From Flavobacterium sp. (lineage in GTDB: Bacteria > Bacteroidota > Bacteroidia > Flavobacteriales > Flavobacteriaceae), in contig NZ_JASLCE010000027.1 of assembly GCF_030146175.1 (NCBI RefSeq), positions 1 to 45,844 on the forward strand: 45,844 nucleotides of DNA, read 5' to 3'. Position 1 is the stretch's first letter, and the number at the start of each line of letters is the position of its first letter. Both the position numbers and the translations under genes were made by a program. Shown piece after piece: positions 9,286 through 17,506 of this stretch. A model generated the notes under the pieces. It saw only the letters and a program-made list of their open reading frames with translations. It ran no database searches and was not told where the DNA came from.

Positions 9286-10320
9286 ATGAAATATACTTTT
9301 GAAGTTATTACATCTCCCGATATTTTGTGGGATAAAATGGCCTCATGCTATGACCATACTGTATTTAAGTCCAAAAACTGGGCAAATTTTCTGAAGGAAT
9401 TCTATAAGGTGGCTCCGTTTGTTGTTGCTGTATCTGAAAAAGATAAAGAGATCGGCTATTTTTATGGACATAAAATAAAGAAATTTGGCGTTCCGATAGT
9501 AGCATCGCCTTTTGAGGGTTGGTCAACATCGTATCAGGGTTTGTCGATGTTAAAAGAGATAACGGTAAATCAAAGATTGGATATTTATGAAGAATTAATA
9601 GCATGGTTGTTTAAGAATAAGCACTGTCGTTATTTTCAGGTTTCTGATTGGCAATTGGAAGTTGCAGAATGCCTGCATCGTAATTTTACTATTGAATTGC
9701 AGAAAGGTTATGTGCTGGATCTTACAAAAGATAAGGAAGAACTTTATAAAAATACGAGTTACAGCAGTGTACGTTATTCCATTAATAAATCCAAAAAAAA
9801 GGGAGTAGAAGTAAAGGAAATTTCGGATGTAAATGAATATGCTCACGAATATTATAAACAGTTAAAAGAGGTTTTTCAGAGACAGGGTTTAACGCCTACC
9901 CATTCTATGGAGCAAACCAAGACAATGTTGCAGCATACCTTTTCTGAAAATATGGTGGCGCTTTATGCCGTTAATCCTGAAGGAGAATGTCTGGCGTCAG
10001 CATTTTTTCCTTATGCGGGTAATTATGGATTCTTTTCAGGAGGAGCAAGCTACCAGTCGGCACAAAGTTATTGTCCTAATGAATTAATCATGTGGAGTGC
10101 AATAGAAATGTTGAAGGATAAAGGGGTGAAATATATGGAATTCGGAGGAGGGCGCCGGTATAAAGAAAAGTACGGTCCTACGCCTTACGTGAAACCAAAA
10201 ATTATTGCGTCGAACCTGTTCTGGCTTATTCCTGCCAAAGCATTTGCCAAATCAGCCTTTTATACTGTTAGAAAAATTGGAGCATTGCTTAAAGGTAAAA
10301 GAGTTAATGAAGGGGTATAA
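9286..10320 (+). CDS. FemAB/GNAT-fold family protein (peptidoglycan-bridge-like transferase)
   Basis: The 344 residues have the two-lobed GNAT layout of the FemAB superfamily. The first lobe contains FKSKNWANFLKEFY (about residue 27) and GVPIVASPFEGWSTSYQG. A central YSSVRYSINKSKKKGVEVKE segment (about 160-180) resembles the FemAB R..i.kA.k.gv.v turn. The second lobe runs from YYKQLKEVFQRQGL through LASAFFPYAGNYGFFSGGAS to MEFGGGRRYKEKYGP. Known family members transfer amino acids from aminoacyl-tRNA to lipid-linked acceptors; in exopolysaccharide loci the substrate is usually unknown. It precedes a NodB-type deacetylase by 9 bases, the pairing seen in exosortase-associated polysaccharide loci. 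Amino-acid transfer onto a deacetylated amino sugar is an inference. Confidence 0.75.
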   Translation: MKYTFEVITSPDILWDKMASCYDHTVFKSKNWANFLKEFYKVAPFVVAVSEKDKEIGYFYGHKIKKFGVPIVASPFEGWSTSYQGLSMLKEITVNQRLDIYEELIAWLFKNKHCRYFQVSDWQLEVAECLHRNFTIELQKGYVLDLTKDKEELYKNTSYSSVRYSINKSKKKGVEVKEISDVNEYAHEYYKQLKEVFQRQGLTPTHSMEQTKTMLQHTFSENMVALYAVNPEGECLASAFFPYAGNYGFFSGGASYQSAQSYCPNELIMWSAIEMLKDKGVKYMEFGGGRRYKEKYGPTPYVKPKIIASNLFWLIPAKAFAKSAFYTVRKIGALLKGKRVNEGV

Positions 10321-10329
10321 TACTAGTAA

Positions 10330-11091
10330 ATGATGAGAAAAATGATTTCTTTAATGTATCATGATGTATATGAACATTCCGTTCATGAAAGTGGTTTTCA
10401 AACAGCACCAGCCAATAAATATAAAATTTCAAAAGAGGAATTTGCAAAACAAATTCAAAGGATATCCCAATATTGTACTGATAGAAATATTTTAAAAGAA
10501 AATGTAATGCTGACCTTTGATGATGGTGGAGCTTCTTTTTATTCAATAATAGCTCCGATTTTAAAAGAATATGGCTTTAAGGGATATTTTTTTATTAGTA
10601 CCGCATTTATTAATACGAAAGGGTTTTTAACATCAGATCAGGTGATTTCGCTGCATGAAGAAGGACATTTTATTGGGGCACATTCGCATACACATCCGGG
10701 TATGCTAAATAAATTGCCGTTAGTAGAACTGGAAGAAGAGTGGTCCGTTTCAATTAAAATATTAAATGAGCTGTTAAAAATCAAAACAACACATGTATCG
10801 ATTCCTGGCGGTTCATTTTCTAAGGAAATGGGAAATATACTTGCGAGCAAGGGAATTGAATCGATATTTATATCACAGCCTACCGATAAAATAGAGCTTA
10901 TTAGTGATAATTGCCGCACCATAGGAAGATTCGCAATTTATAACAATACAAAAGTTTCTGAAGTCGAAGATTTATTGAAGACTATTTCGGTAACGCGTTT
11001 AAGACAGATTGTGAAATGGAAAAGCTTAATTCTGTTTAAGTATTTATTAGGAACAAATTATTTAAGGATTCGGAAATTTCTATTGAAATGA
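10330..11091 (+). CDS. Polysaccharide deacetylase (NodB/CE4 family)
   Basis: This 253-residue CE4-type hydrolase is expected to remove N-acetyl groups from an amino sugar. LMYHDV near residue 8 is the common N-terminal strand. MLTFDDGG puts the catalytic and metal-binding aspartates at about residues 64-65. GAHSHTHPGML gives the metal-binding histidines at about 118 and 122. IPGGSF near residue 155 is the next CE4 motif. No signal peptide is visible, so it should act in the cytoplasm or on lipid-linked intermediates at the inner face. It lies between a FemAB-like gene (9 bases upstream) and a GT4 gene (ATGA overlap), which suggests it frees an amino group for further modification. Confidence 0.85.
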   Translation: MMRKMISLMYHDVYEHSVHESGFQTAPANKYKISKEEFAKQIQRISQYCTDRNILKENVMLTFDDGGASFYSIIAPILKEYGFKGYFFISTAFINTKGFLTSDQVISLHEEGHFIGAHSHTHPGMLNKLPLVELEEEWSVSIKILNELLKIKTTHVSIPGGSFSKEMGNILASKGIESIFISQPTDKIELISDNCRTIGRFAIYNNTKVSEVEDLLKTISVTRLRQIVKWKSLILFKYLLGTNYLRIRKFLLK

Positions 11092-12317
11092 TAAAGAGCA
11101 TGAAAATTTTATACGTACATCAATATTTTAAATTTCCAAGTGAAAATGGAGGGACGCGTTCCTATGATCTGGCTACTGGATTTGCAGAAAAGGGATATGA
11201 AGTCGAAATAGTGACCTCCACTTCAGATCCGGAATATAATCAGGCGAAACGCTGGGTAAAGTTCCAAAAAGACGGCTTAATAGTGCATTATATCTATTTG
11301 CCGTATGGGAATCACTTATCGTATTTTAAAAGAGCTTTGGTTTTCTTTCAGTTTCTTTGGTTTGCATCGTTTAAGTTGTTAACAATAAAAGCAGATTTGG
11401 TTTTAGCTACTTCTACACCTTTGTCTATCGGTATCCCTGCGTTGATAAAAAAATGGACAACTAAAACACCATTTGTTTTTGAAGTAAGAGATGTCTGGCC
11501 GGAAGCGGTTATTGCAATAGGAGCAATCAAAAATATTTATTTGCAGAAATTATTGTACCAACTGGAAAGAATAATTTATAAAAATGCAGCTGCTATAGTT
11601 CCGCTATCGGTTGATATGAAGAAATCTATTGTCGATAGATATCCACAAATTCAAATGAAACCGATTGAAATTATAGAGAACATATCTGAAATCAGACGCT
11701 TTCAAAACAACTACAATCAGGACAAATCATTATTAAAAGAAAAAATAGGTTTTATTCCCCGATTTACGGTTTTATATGCGGGGACTTTCGGTCGTGTGAA
11801 TGGAATAGGTTATGTTGTGAAATTAGCCAAAGAAGTAATAGCAATAGATCCGACTGTTGTTTTTGTATTAATTGGTGCTGGGGCTGAAAAAGAAATGATC
11901 ACACAGCTTGCTTCAGATGAGGGTGTTTTAGATAAAAATGTTTTTATACTGGATCCGGTTTCCAAACAAGAGTTACCACAACTGTATTATGAATGTAATA
12001 TGGGAAGTTCTTTTGTGATACCAGTAAAAGAATTGTGGGCCAATTCAGCCAATAAATTTTTTGATACTTTGGCGGCAGGAAAACCGATATTGATTAATCA
12101 TCCCGGATGGCAGAAAGATAAGATAGAATCTGAAAATATGGGTTATGTACTTCCGGAAAAAATTGACAAATTTGTAGCTCGTGATTTCGTAAGCTATACT
12201 CAAAATGATGCGCTGATTCTAAAGCAATCCACCAGGGCTTTGGGAGTTGCTAAAGATAACTATTCATTGGAAATAGCAGTTAAAAAGTATATAGCGGTTT
12301 TTAATAAGATAGTATAA
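11088..12317 (+). CDS. Glycosyltransferase family 4 (WbuB-like)
   Basis: This is a 409-residue GT-B enzyme resembling WbuB-type N-acetylaminosugar transferases. It opens with KILYVHQYFKFPSENGGTRS, the signature of this subgroup. TPFVFEVRDVWPEAVIAIG (about residues 125-143) is the diagnostic 'E-RDLWPE' motif. The C-terminal donor domain has YAGTFGRVNGI (about residue 228) and YECNMGSSFVIP...ANSANKFFDTLAAGKPILI, the subgroup's variant of the E-x7-E loop. The ATG at 11088 overlaps the deacetylase stop as ATGA; the family's usual start would be the in-frame ATG at 11100, five codons shorter at most. Its stop overlaps the following phosphoglycosyl transferase as TAATG, a common WbuB-PGT gene pair. 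Confidence 0.88.
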   Translation: MIKSMKILYVHQYFKFPSENGGTRSYDLATGFAEKGYEVEIVTSTSDPEYNQAKRWVKFQKDGLIVHYIYLPYGNHLSYFKRALVFFQFLWFASFKLLTIKADLVLATSTPLSIGIPALIKKWTTKTPFVFEVRDVWPEAVIAIGAIKNIYLQKLLYQLERIIYKNAAAIVPLSVDMKKSIVDRYPQIQMKPIEIIENISEIRRFQNNYNQDKSLLKEKIGFIPRFTVLYAGTFGRVNGIGYVVKLAKEVIAIDPTVVFVLIGAGAEKEMITQLASDEGVLDKNVFILDPVSKQELPQLYYECNMGSSFVIPVKELWANSANKFFDTLAAGKPILINHPGWQKDKIESENMGYVLPEKIDKFVARDFVSYTQNDALILKQSTRALGVAKDNYSLEIAVKKYIAVFNKIV

Positions 12318-12958
12318 TGTATAAAAATTATTGTAAACATTTTTTCGATTTTATAGTGGCTTTTTTTGGACTGCTAATTCTGAGTCCGATATTTATTATC
12401 GTAATGATTGCTTTGTTTATTGCAAACGATGGAAAGCCTTTTTTCTTTCAGATCAGACCCGGAAAAAACGAACGCCTTTTTAAAATCATCAAGTTTAAGA
12501 CGATGAATGATAAGAAAGATACGGATGGAAATTTATTGCCGGATTCCGAACGTTTAACGAAAGTTGGAAGCTTTGTTCGTAAAACATCGTTGGATGAAAT
12601 TCCTCAGCTGATAAACGTTTTAAAAGGGGATATGAGCTTAATCGGACCAAGACCCTTGCTACCGGAATATTTAGAAATGTATAATGAAGTTCAAAAGAAA
12701 AGACATTTAGTAAGACCAGGAATTACAGGTTTGGCTCAGGTTAAAGGGAGAAACCAGATGAAATTTAGTGAACGACTCAAAAATGATGTTTATTATGTGG
12801 AAAATCTTACTTTTTCATTAGATGTTAAGATTATTTTAATGACGATACAGTCAATATTATTTAAGTCAAATTCTATAGTAAACGGGCAAACTGTTGATGA
12901 AGTGGATGATATTGGGCTAAGTAAAAATTTAAGTTCTAACCATTTTAAAAAGAGATAA
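12317..12958 (+). CDS. Monotopic phosphoglycosyl transferase (PglC-like sugar transferase)
   Basis: This enzyme should transfer a sugar-1-phosphate from a UDP-sugar to undecaprenyl phosphate, starting repeat-unit synthesis. The 213 residues match the minimal PglC type. A re-entrant hydrophobic helix spans about residues 9-36. RPGKNERLFKIIKFKTMN (about 47-64) follows. The Asp-Glu catalytic pair is in KTSLDEIPQLINVLKGDMSL (D93, E94, the same numbers as in Campylobacter PglC). IGPRPLLPEYLE and RPGITGLAQVKGRN complete the signature. It is translationally coupled to the WbuB-like GT4 and 2 bases from a GNAT acetyltransferase. Together with the PglE/PglF-like genes at 16305-19492 this suggests a diNAc-bacillosamine-like or related 4-amino sugar as first residue, by inference. 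Confidence 0.93.
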   Translation: MYKNYCKHFFDFIVAFFGLLILSPIFIIVMIALFIANDGKPFFFQIRPGKNERLFKIIKFKTMNDKKDTDGNLLPDSERLTKVGSFVRKTSLDEIPQLINVLKGDMSLIGPRPLLPEYLEMYNEVQKKRHLVRPGITGLAQVKGRNQMKFSERLKNDVYYVENLTFSLDVKIILMTIQSILFKSNSIVNGQTVDEVDDIGLSKNLSSNHFKKR

Positions 12959-12960
12959 AT

Positions 12961-13527
12961 ATGAATATAAAAGGAAATAAAGTTACTTTAAGAGCTATAG
13001 AAAAAGCAGATTTAGATTTATTGCATAAATGGTCAAATGATCCTGAAATAAATTATATGCTAGGCGGATGGCATTTCCCATCTGGTTTATCGGATCAGGA
13101 AAAATGGTTTGACTCGCTTAACCTATCAAGTGTAAATCAGCGTTTTGCAATAGATACAAAGGAGATGGGCTTAATAGGTATGGCAAATTTGGTCAACATT
13201 AATTGGAAAGACAGAAATGCCTTCCATGGAATGTTGCTTGGTGATAAAGATATGAGAGGAAAGGGATATGGTGTTGATACTATAATGGCAATAAATAGAT
13301 TTGCCTTTGAAGAACTGGGATTGGAAAGAATGGATGGATCTATGATTTCTTATAATGAAGCATCCATTGGAGTTTATACAAATAAATGTGGATGGAAGAT
13401 TGAAGGTGTAAAGAAGAGGTGTTATTTTAGAAAAAATCAATGGTGGGATCAGGTAGTTGTTGGAATAACCAGAGATGATTATTTTGAATTAATAAATAAA
13501 AACAAGTACTGGGAAGATGTTAAATAA
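12961..13527 (+). CDS. GNAT-family N-acetyltransferase
   Basis: This is a 188-residue RimJ/RimL-type GNAT protein. VTLRAIEKADLDLLHKWSND is the N-terminal strand-helix, and MLLGDKDMRGKGYGVDTI (about residues 91-108) contains the R-G-K-G-Y-G acetyl-CoA pyrophosphate loop. SYNEASIGVYTNKCGWKIEG near residue 130 is the conserved 'N..s...ye.. GF..eG' motif. PseH, which acetylates a UDP-4-amino sugar, has the same fold. Placement directly after a PglC-like gene and in the same region as sugar aminotransferase genes makes acetylation of a UDP-4-amino-sugar a reasonable guess. Its last 11 bases overlap the next gene. Confidence 0.85.
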   Translation: MNIKGNKVTLRAIEKADLDLLHKWSNDPEINYMLGGWHFPSGLSDQEKWFDSLNLSSVNQRFAIDTKEMGLIGMANLVNINWKDRNAFHGMLLGDKDMRGKGYGVDTIMAINRFAFEELGLERMDGSMISYNEASIGVYTNKCGWKIEGVKKRCYFRKNQWWDQVVVGITRDDYFELINKNKYWEDVK

Positions 13528-14563
13528 AGAATTTGGCTCTGATTTTCATTATTGTAAAGAAGACAGATTTCTTTTGAAAAGTCCAGATCAATCCGTCTTT
13601 TTAAGTAAAGAATTCTCCTTGTTTTTTTCAGGAAGAGTTGCTTTATATAACTTGGTGAAAGACGGAATTGAAAAGGAAAAGTGGCGTAAAATATATTTTC
13701 CTAGTTACTACTGCCATGAAGTTGTCGAATACATCCGGACCTTGCCGATACAAGTTGTCTATTATAACTTTAACCCTTTTGTAGATTCAGTTAATACAAA
13801 AGTAGAGGTATCCGATGATGAACAAAATGTTGTTGTGAATGTTGATTTTTATGGACTGAAAAAAGTAAATCTCGAGTATTTAAAACGAGCAGTGCTAATA
13901 GATGATTTAACTCATAATATATTAGGATTTAAGAATAGTACTGCTAGTTACTGTTTTGCGTCATTAAGAAAGGAATTGCCGGTTCCTGTAGGTGGTTTTT
14001 GTTTTTCGCCAAAAGGATATGTATTGCCAGTAGGTGAAGATAATAACAAAAGTGAAGATATAGCCTTAAATAAAATGCAGGCTATGATTTTAAAGAGAGC
14101 GTATTTAGAAGGTAATTTGCGGGATAAAGAAGAATTCAGAAGATTGTTTGCTCTCGCTGAAGAAAAATTTGAAGAAAATTATACAAATACAATAATTCCT
14201 GAAACTGGAAAACAAATATTATACGAGTTAGATATTGATGAGATTCTCAGCGTAAAATCGTCTAATTTAAAAGAAGCAGTAAAGCGATTAGAAGATGTAA
14301 ATCAAATAATTGTGAATATGAAACAATTGGATGATGCTTTTGGATTGATTATTGAGTGTCAAAATGATAAGACGAAAATAAAATTAAAGGAGTTTTTATT
14401 GTCTAAGAGTATTTTTCCAGCAACGCTATGGCCGAATCAGTTTGTCGATATTGATACTCAATTAGAAAATAGGATGTTATTCATTCATGTAGATTATCGT
14501 TATGGACAGGATGATATGATTTTAATAACAAACTATATAAAAGATTTTTTTGCAAATGGTTAA
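13517..14563 (+). CDS. Divergent DegT/DnrJ-like PLP-fold protein
   Basis: The 348 residues give only a partial match to sugar aminotransferases. The visible pattern is SGRVALYNLV (about 38-47) in place of the usual SGTaAL motif, then FPSYYCHEVVEYI, NVDFYGL (about 108-114), and VLIDDLTHNILGF (about 127-139) where DegT proteins have EDaAha.G. CFASLRKELPVPVGGFCF (about 146-163) places Lys152 where the PLP-binding lysine should be. The C-terminal half resembles no family I know well. It is shorter than typical DegT enzymes (about 370-390), and its early part is compressed. It could be a catalytic aminotransferase, a transferase-like enzyme, or a binding protein. It overlaps the GNAT gene by 11 bases and the FemAB-like gene by 8 bases. 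Confidence 0.6.
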   Translation: MLNKEFGSDFHYCKEDRFLLKSPDQSVFLSKEFSLFFSGRVALYNLVKDGIEKEKWRKIYFPSYYCHEVVEYIRTLPIQVVYYNFNPFVDSVNTKVEVSDDEQNVVVNVDFYGLKKVNLEYLKRAVLIDDLTHNILGFKNSTASYCFASLRKELPVPVGGFCFSPKGYVLPVGEDNNKSEDIALNKMQAMILKRAYLEGNLRDKEEFRRLFALAEEKFEENYTNTIIPETGKQILYELDIDEILSVKSSNLKEAVKRLEDVNQIIVNMKQLDDAFGLIIECQNDKTKIKLKEFLLSKSIFPATLWPNQFVDIDTQLENRMLFIHVDYRYGQDDMILITNYIKDFFANG

Positions 14564-15575
14564 ATTTAGCATAGTTGAAATTGAAGATTTTGAATGGAAA
14601 AATATAGTTTCGAAGAGTAAACAGTACGATTTCTATCATACGCAATCATATCACCTTTTGGCCAAAGAAAATCATCCTGTATTATGTGTGGCATATTTTA
14701 ATGATGATTTTATTGCTTTGCCATTAATAATCAGGGATATTGTTGGAACCCCTTATAAAGATTGTACATCAGTATATGGATATTGTGGACCAATAAGTAG
14801 TATGGATTTTAATAAGATTCCTGATGAAATTATACAAAGTTTTCAAAATAAATTATTAGTATTCTTTAAAGAAAATAACATTATTACAGCTTTTTCAAGA
14901 TTACATCCGCTAATCGCTAATGAAAAATTGTTTGATGGTTTTGGAATCGTAAAGGATATTAATAAAACGATTGCGATTGACTTACGATTGTCATTGGATG
15001 AGCAACGAAAACAATATAGGAAATCTAATAAATCGGAGTTGAATCAATTAAGAAGAAAAGGATTTCAGGTAATTGAGTCCCAAAATAAAAGTGATGTAGA
15101 TACATTTGTTTCGATTTATCAAGAAACAATGAGAAGAGTGGAAGCATCGGAAAGCTACTTCTTCGATAAAGATTATTTTTATGATTTTCTGAATAATAGT
15201 TGCTTTGAAAATAAATTGCTGTTGGCTAAAAAAGATAATATTATTACCGCTGGAGCCATATTTACCATTACGGATAAAATTATGCAATATCATTTGGCAG
15301 GAACAACAGAGGCTTATATCAAAGAGACACCAATGAAACTAATACTTGATGAGGCTAGACTTTTAGGCAATGACCTGGGTGTTGATTTCTTACATTTAGG
15401 AGGAGGTGTAGGTGGAAGTGATGAAGACTCACTTTTTAGATTCAAATCCGGTTTTTCAGATTATAGATGTAATTATAAGGTTTGGCAATTTATCGTTGAC
15501 CCAGAAAAATATGATGAGTTAGTTAAAAACTGTAAAGTAGTACGGACTAATTTTTTTCCACTTTACAGGAGTTAA
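14556..15575 (+). CDS. FemAB/GNAT-fold family protein (second copy)
   Basis: This is the second FemAB-like protein of the cluster, 339 residues from the ATG at 14556. An upstream in-frame TTG at 14550 would add two residues. DFYHTQSYHLLAKENHPVLCVAYF is the first-lobe start, and RKQYRKSNKSELNQLRRKGFQVIE (about 148-171) is the R-x-N..k-l-rr-G turn found in the family. Later segments are YQETMRRVEASESYFF, ITAGAIFTITDKIMQYHLAGT and LGVDFLHLGGGVGGSDEDSLFRFKSGFSD, the last being the usual G-G-G..g..DsL..FK.gF ending. Sequence divergence from the copy at 9286 is large, so it is not a recent duplicate. Likely an acyl or aminoacyl transferase acting on the glycan precursor; the donor is unknown. Confidence 0.75.
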   Translation: MVKFSIVEIEDFEWKNIVSKSKQYDFYHTQSYHLLAKENHPVLCVAYFNDDFIALPLIIRDIVGTPYKDCTSVYGYCGPISSMDFNKIPDEIIQSFQNKLLVFFKENNIITAFSRLHPLIANEKLFDGFGIVKDINKTIAIDLRLSLDEQRKQYRKSNKSELNQLRRKGFQVIESQNKSDVDTFVSIYQETMRRVEASESYFFDKDYFYDFLNNSCFENKLLLAKKDNIITAGAIFTITDKIMQYHLAGTTEAYIKETPMKLILDEARLLGNDLGVDFLHLGGGVGGSDEDSLFRFKSGFSDYRCNYKVWQFIVDPEKYDELVKNCKVVRTNFFPLYRS

Positions 15576-15588
15576 TAATAGTACCCGT

Positions 15589-16161
15589 ATGTTAAAAAGA
15601 GTATTTGATTTTAGTCTTGCATTAGTCCTTTTCAGTATGCTCTTTGGGGTATTATTGATTGTATGGATTATATCCGTCATAGCAACGCGGTCAAACGGTC
15701 TTTTTCTCCAAAAAAGAATCGGACAATATGGGAAGCTATTTACGATACTAAAATTCAGAACCATGCGTTTAGTATCTGTCAGTGATACTAAGAGTGAAGT
15801 TGTTATTCCAATGATATCCGCTTTTTTTCGCAAATATAAATTGGACGAGTTACCACAGTTACTCAATATACTGTTCGGACAAATGAGTTTTGTTGGTCCA
15901 AGACCCGATATTCCCGGTTATTACGACAAGTTGGTCGGTGACGAACGTAAAATTTTAGAATTGAAACCCGGGTTAACTTCAGAAGCGAGCATTAAGTACT
16001 CGAATGAAGAAGAAATATTAAAAAATATTCCCAATCCTGAGAAATTTAACAATGAGGTTATTTTTCCGGATAAAATAAAAATGAATTTACATTATTATCA
16101 TAACCGCAGCTTTACAGGGGATCTTAAGGTGATATTTAACACATTGCTTCGTTTTTGTTAA
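15589..16161 (+). CDS. Second monotopic phosphoglycosyl transferase (sugar transferase)
   Basis: This 190-residue PglC-size enzyme has one hydrophobic helix at about residues 8-32, QKRIGQYGKLFTILKFRTMR (about 41-60), and the catalytic Asp-Glu pair in YKLDELPQLLNILFGQMSFVG (D86, E87). GPRPDIPGYYDKL and LELKPGLTSEASIKY follow. This last part replaces the usual 'RPGiTG.aqv.gRn' with KPGLTSEASIKYSNEEE, a subgroup difference that probably changes the sugar-nucleotide specificity. It ends region A; 143 bases with direct repeats follow. Having two such initiating enzymes in one cluster implies either two glycans or one copy with a noncanonical job. Confidence 0.9.
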   Translation: MLKRVFDFSLALVLFSMLFGVLLIVWIISVIATRSNGLFLQKRIGQYGKLFTILKFRTMRLVSVSDTKSEVVIPMISAFFRKYKLDELPQLLNILFGQMSFVGPRPDIPGYYDKLVGDERKILELKPGLTSEASIKYSNEEEILKNIPNPEKFNNEVIFPDKIKMNLHYYHNRSFTGDLKVIFNTLLRFC

Positions 16162-16179
16162 AAATAAATATTTTACTAA

Positions 16180-16207
16180 CAGGGTTTTTATATAATATTC
16201 AGGGTTT
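16180..16207 (+). repeat. Direct repeat pair CAGGGTTT, 20 bases apart
   Basis: CAGGGTTT occurs at 16180-16187 and again at 16200-16207, a period of 20 bases or about two helix turns. It lies in the 143-base spacer between the regions, about 50-75 bases upstream of a possible -7 element. The spacing would place both copies on one face of the DNA, as for a dimeric regulator. Function is inferred only. Confidence 0.4.
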
Positions 16208-16255
16208 ACCATGCTATATAAATAAGTATAATGTTAACAATGACAAAAGAATAAT

Positions 16256-16263
16256 TATTTTTG
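16256..16263 (+). promoter_or_regulatory. Possible -7 promoter element for the PglE-like gene
   Basis: TATTTTTG matches TAnnTTTG and lies 41 bases before the ATG at 16305. No TTG occurs at the normal -33 distance, so only half of the promoter is recognisable. The position in the longest spacer before the conserved core supports it. Confidence 0.4.
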
Positions 16264-16304
16264 CATAAAGATTAGTTCTTCTTTTTAAATAAATATGAAA
16301 AAAA

Positions 16305-17465
16305 ATGAGTTCTGCTAAGATTTGGCTTTCTTCACCTCATATGGGAGGAACGGAGCAACATTATGTTAATGAGGCTTTCGAAAGTAACTGGATCGCTCCT
16401 TTGGGACCGAATGTAACCGGTTTTGAAAATGCATTGCAATCGTATCTGGGCGGTATAGCCGAAGTGGCGGCATTAAGTTCAGGAACAGCAGCGCTGCATT
16501 TATCCTTAATTATGTTGGGTGTACAAGCTGGTGATGAGGTACTATGTCAATCCATGACATTTTCGGCATCGGCCAATCCAATTGCCTATCAGGGAGCCAC
16601 GCCGATTTTTATTGACAGTGAATCCGATACTTGGAATATGTGTCCTGTGGCACTGGAAAATGCCATCAAAGACCGTATTGCTTTAGGAAAAAAGCCAAAA
16701 GCGATTATCGCGGTACACTTGTATGGTATGCCTTATAAAGTAGACGAAATCAACCGAATTGCAGCAGCCTATGATATCCCGGTAATCGAAGACAGTGCCG
16801 AAGCGTTGGGAAGTACCTATAAAGGACAATCCTGCGGTACTTTTGGTCAATTTGGGGTTCTGTCGTTTAACGGAAATAAAATCATTACAACATCAGGTGG
16901 TGGAGCCTTGGTTGTTAAAGATTCGGAACTGAAAAAGAAAACAATATTTTTATCGACTCAGGCAAGAGACGAAGCGCCACATTACCAGCATAGTGTTATC
17001 GGGTATAATTACCGGATGAGTAATATTTGTGCCGGAATCGGAAGAGGACAAATGGAAGTGCTGGACGATCATGTTGCGTTGCGAAGAAAAGTAAATCAAT
17101 ATTATAGAAACTATTTTAAAAATATAGAAGGGATAACCGTATTACAAGAGCCAACAACCGATTATTTTTCGAATCATTGGTTAACGGCAATTTATATCGA
17201 TCCGGTTATTTTTGGTGTAACGGCTGCCGAGGAATTGCGACTAATGCTGGATGCTAACAATATCGAAAGCAGACCACTTTGGAAACCAATGCATTTGCAA
17301 CCGGTATTTGAAAAAGCTCCTTATTATGGAGGAACTACCGCAGAAGAGCTGTTTAAAAACGGACTATGTCTGCCTTCCGGTTCGAATATGACCGATGCTG
17401 AAATGGAAAGAATTGGAATAGTTCTTGATATGTTTTTTAAATTAAAACTTTCGGAAGCACTTTAA
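16305..17465 (+). CDS. DegT/DnrJ/EryC1 sugar aminotransferase (PglE-like)
   Basis: This PLP enzyme is expected to turn a UDP-4-keto-6-deoxy sugar into the 4-amino sugar. The 386-residue length is normal. It opens with KIWLSSPHMGGTEQHYVNEAF, the typical flavobacterial PglE-like start. LSSGTAALHLSL (about 57-68) and EDSAEALGSTYKG (about 162-174, D163 contacting the PLP nitrogen) are present. SFNGNKIITTSGGG carries the Schiff-base Lys192. The substrate would be supplied by the membrane dehydratase encoded next, 41 bases downstream. ATG 16305 was chosen; an out-of-frame ATG ten bases upstream only encodes a 7-residue peptide. The UDP-GlcNAc route is the likeliest, but other keto sugars cannot be excluded. 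Confidence 0.92.
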   Translation: MSSAKIWLSSPHMGGTEQHYVNEAFESNWIAPLGPNVTGFENALQSYLGGIAEVAALSSGTAALHLSLIMLGVQAGDEVLCQSMTFSASANPIAYQGATPIFIDSESDTWNMCPVALENAIKDRIALGKKPKAIIAVHLYGMPYKVDEINRIAAAYDIPVIEDSAEALGSTYKGQSCGTFGQFGVLSFNGNKIITTSGGGALVVKDSELKKKTIFLSTQARDEAPHYQHSVIGYNYRMSNICAGIGRGQMEVLDDHVALRRKVNQYYRNYFKNIEGITVLQEPTTDYFSNHWLTAIYIDPVIFGVTAAEELRLMLDANNIESRPLWKPMHLQPVFEKAPYYGGTTAEELFKNGLCLPSGSNMTDAEMERIGIVLDMFFKLKLSEAL

Positions 17466-17506
17466 TTCACCTTAATTATAGTAATAATTCATGAATAATA
17501 ATACTG

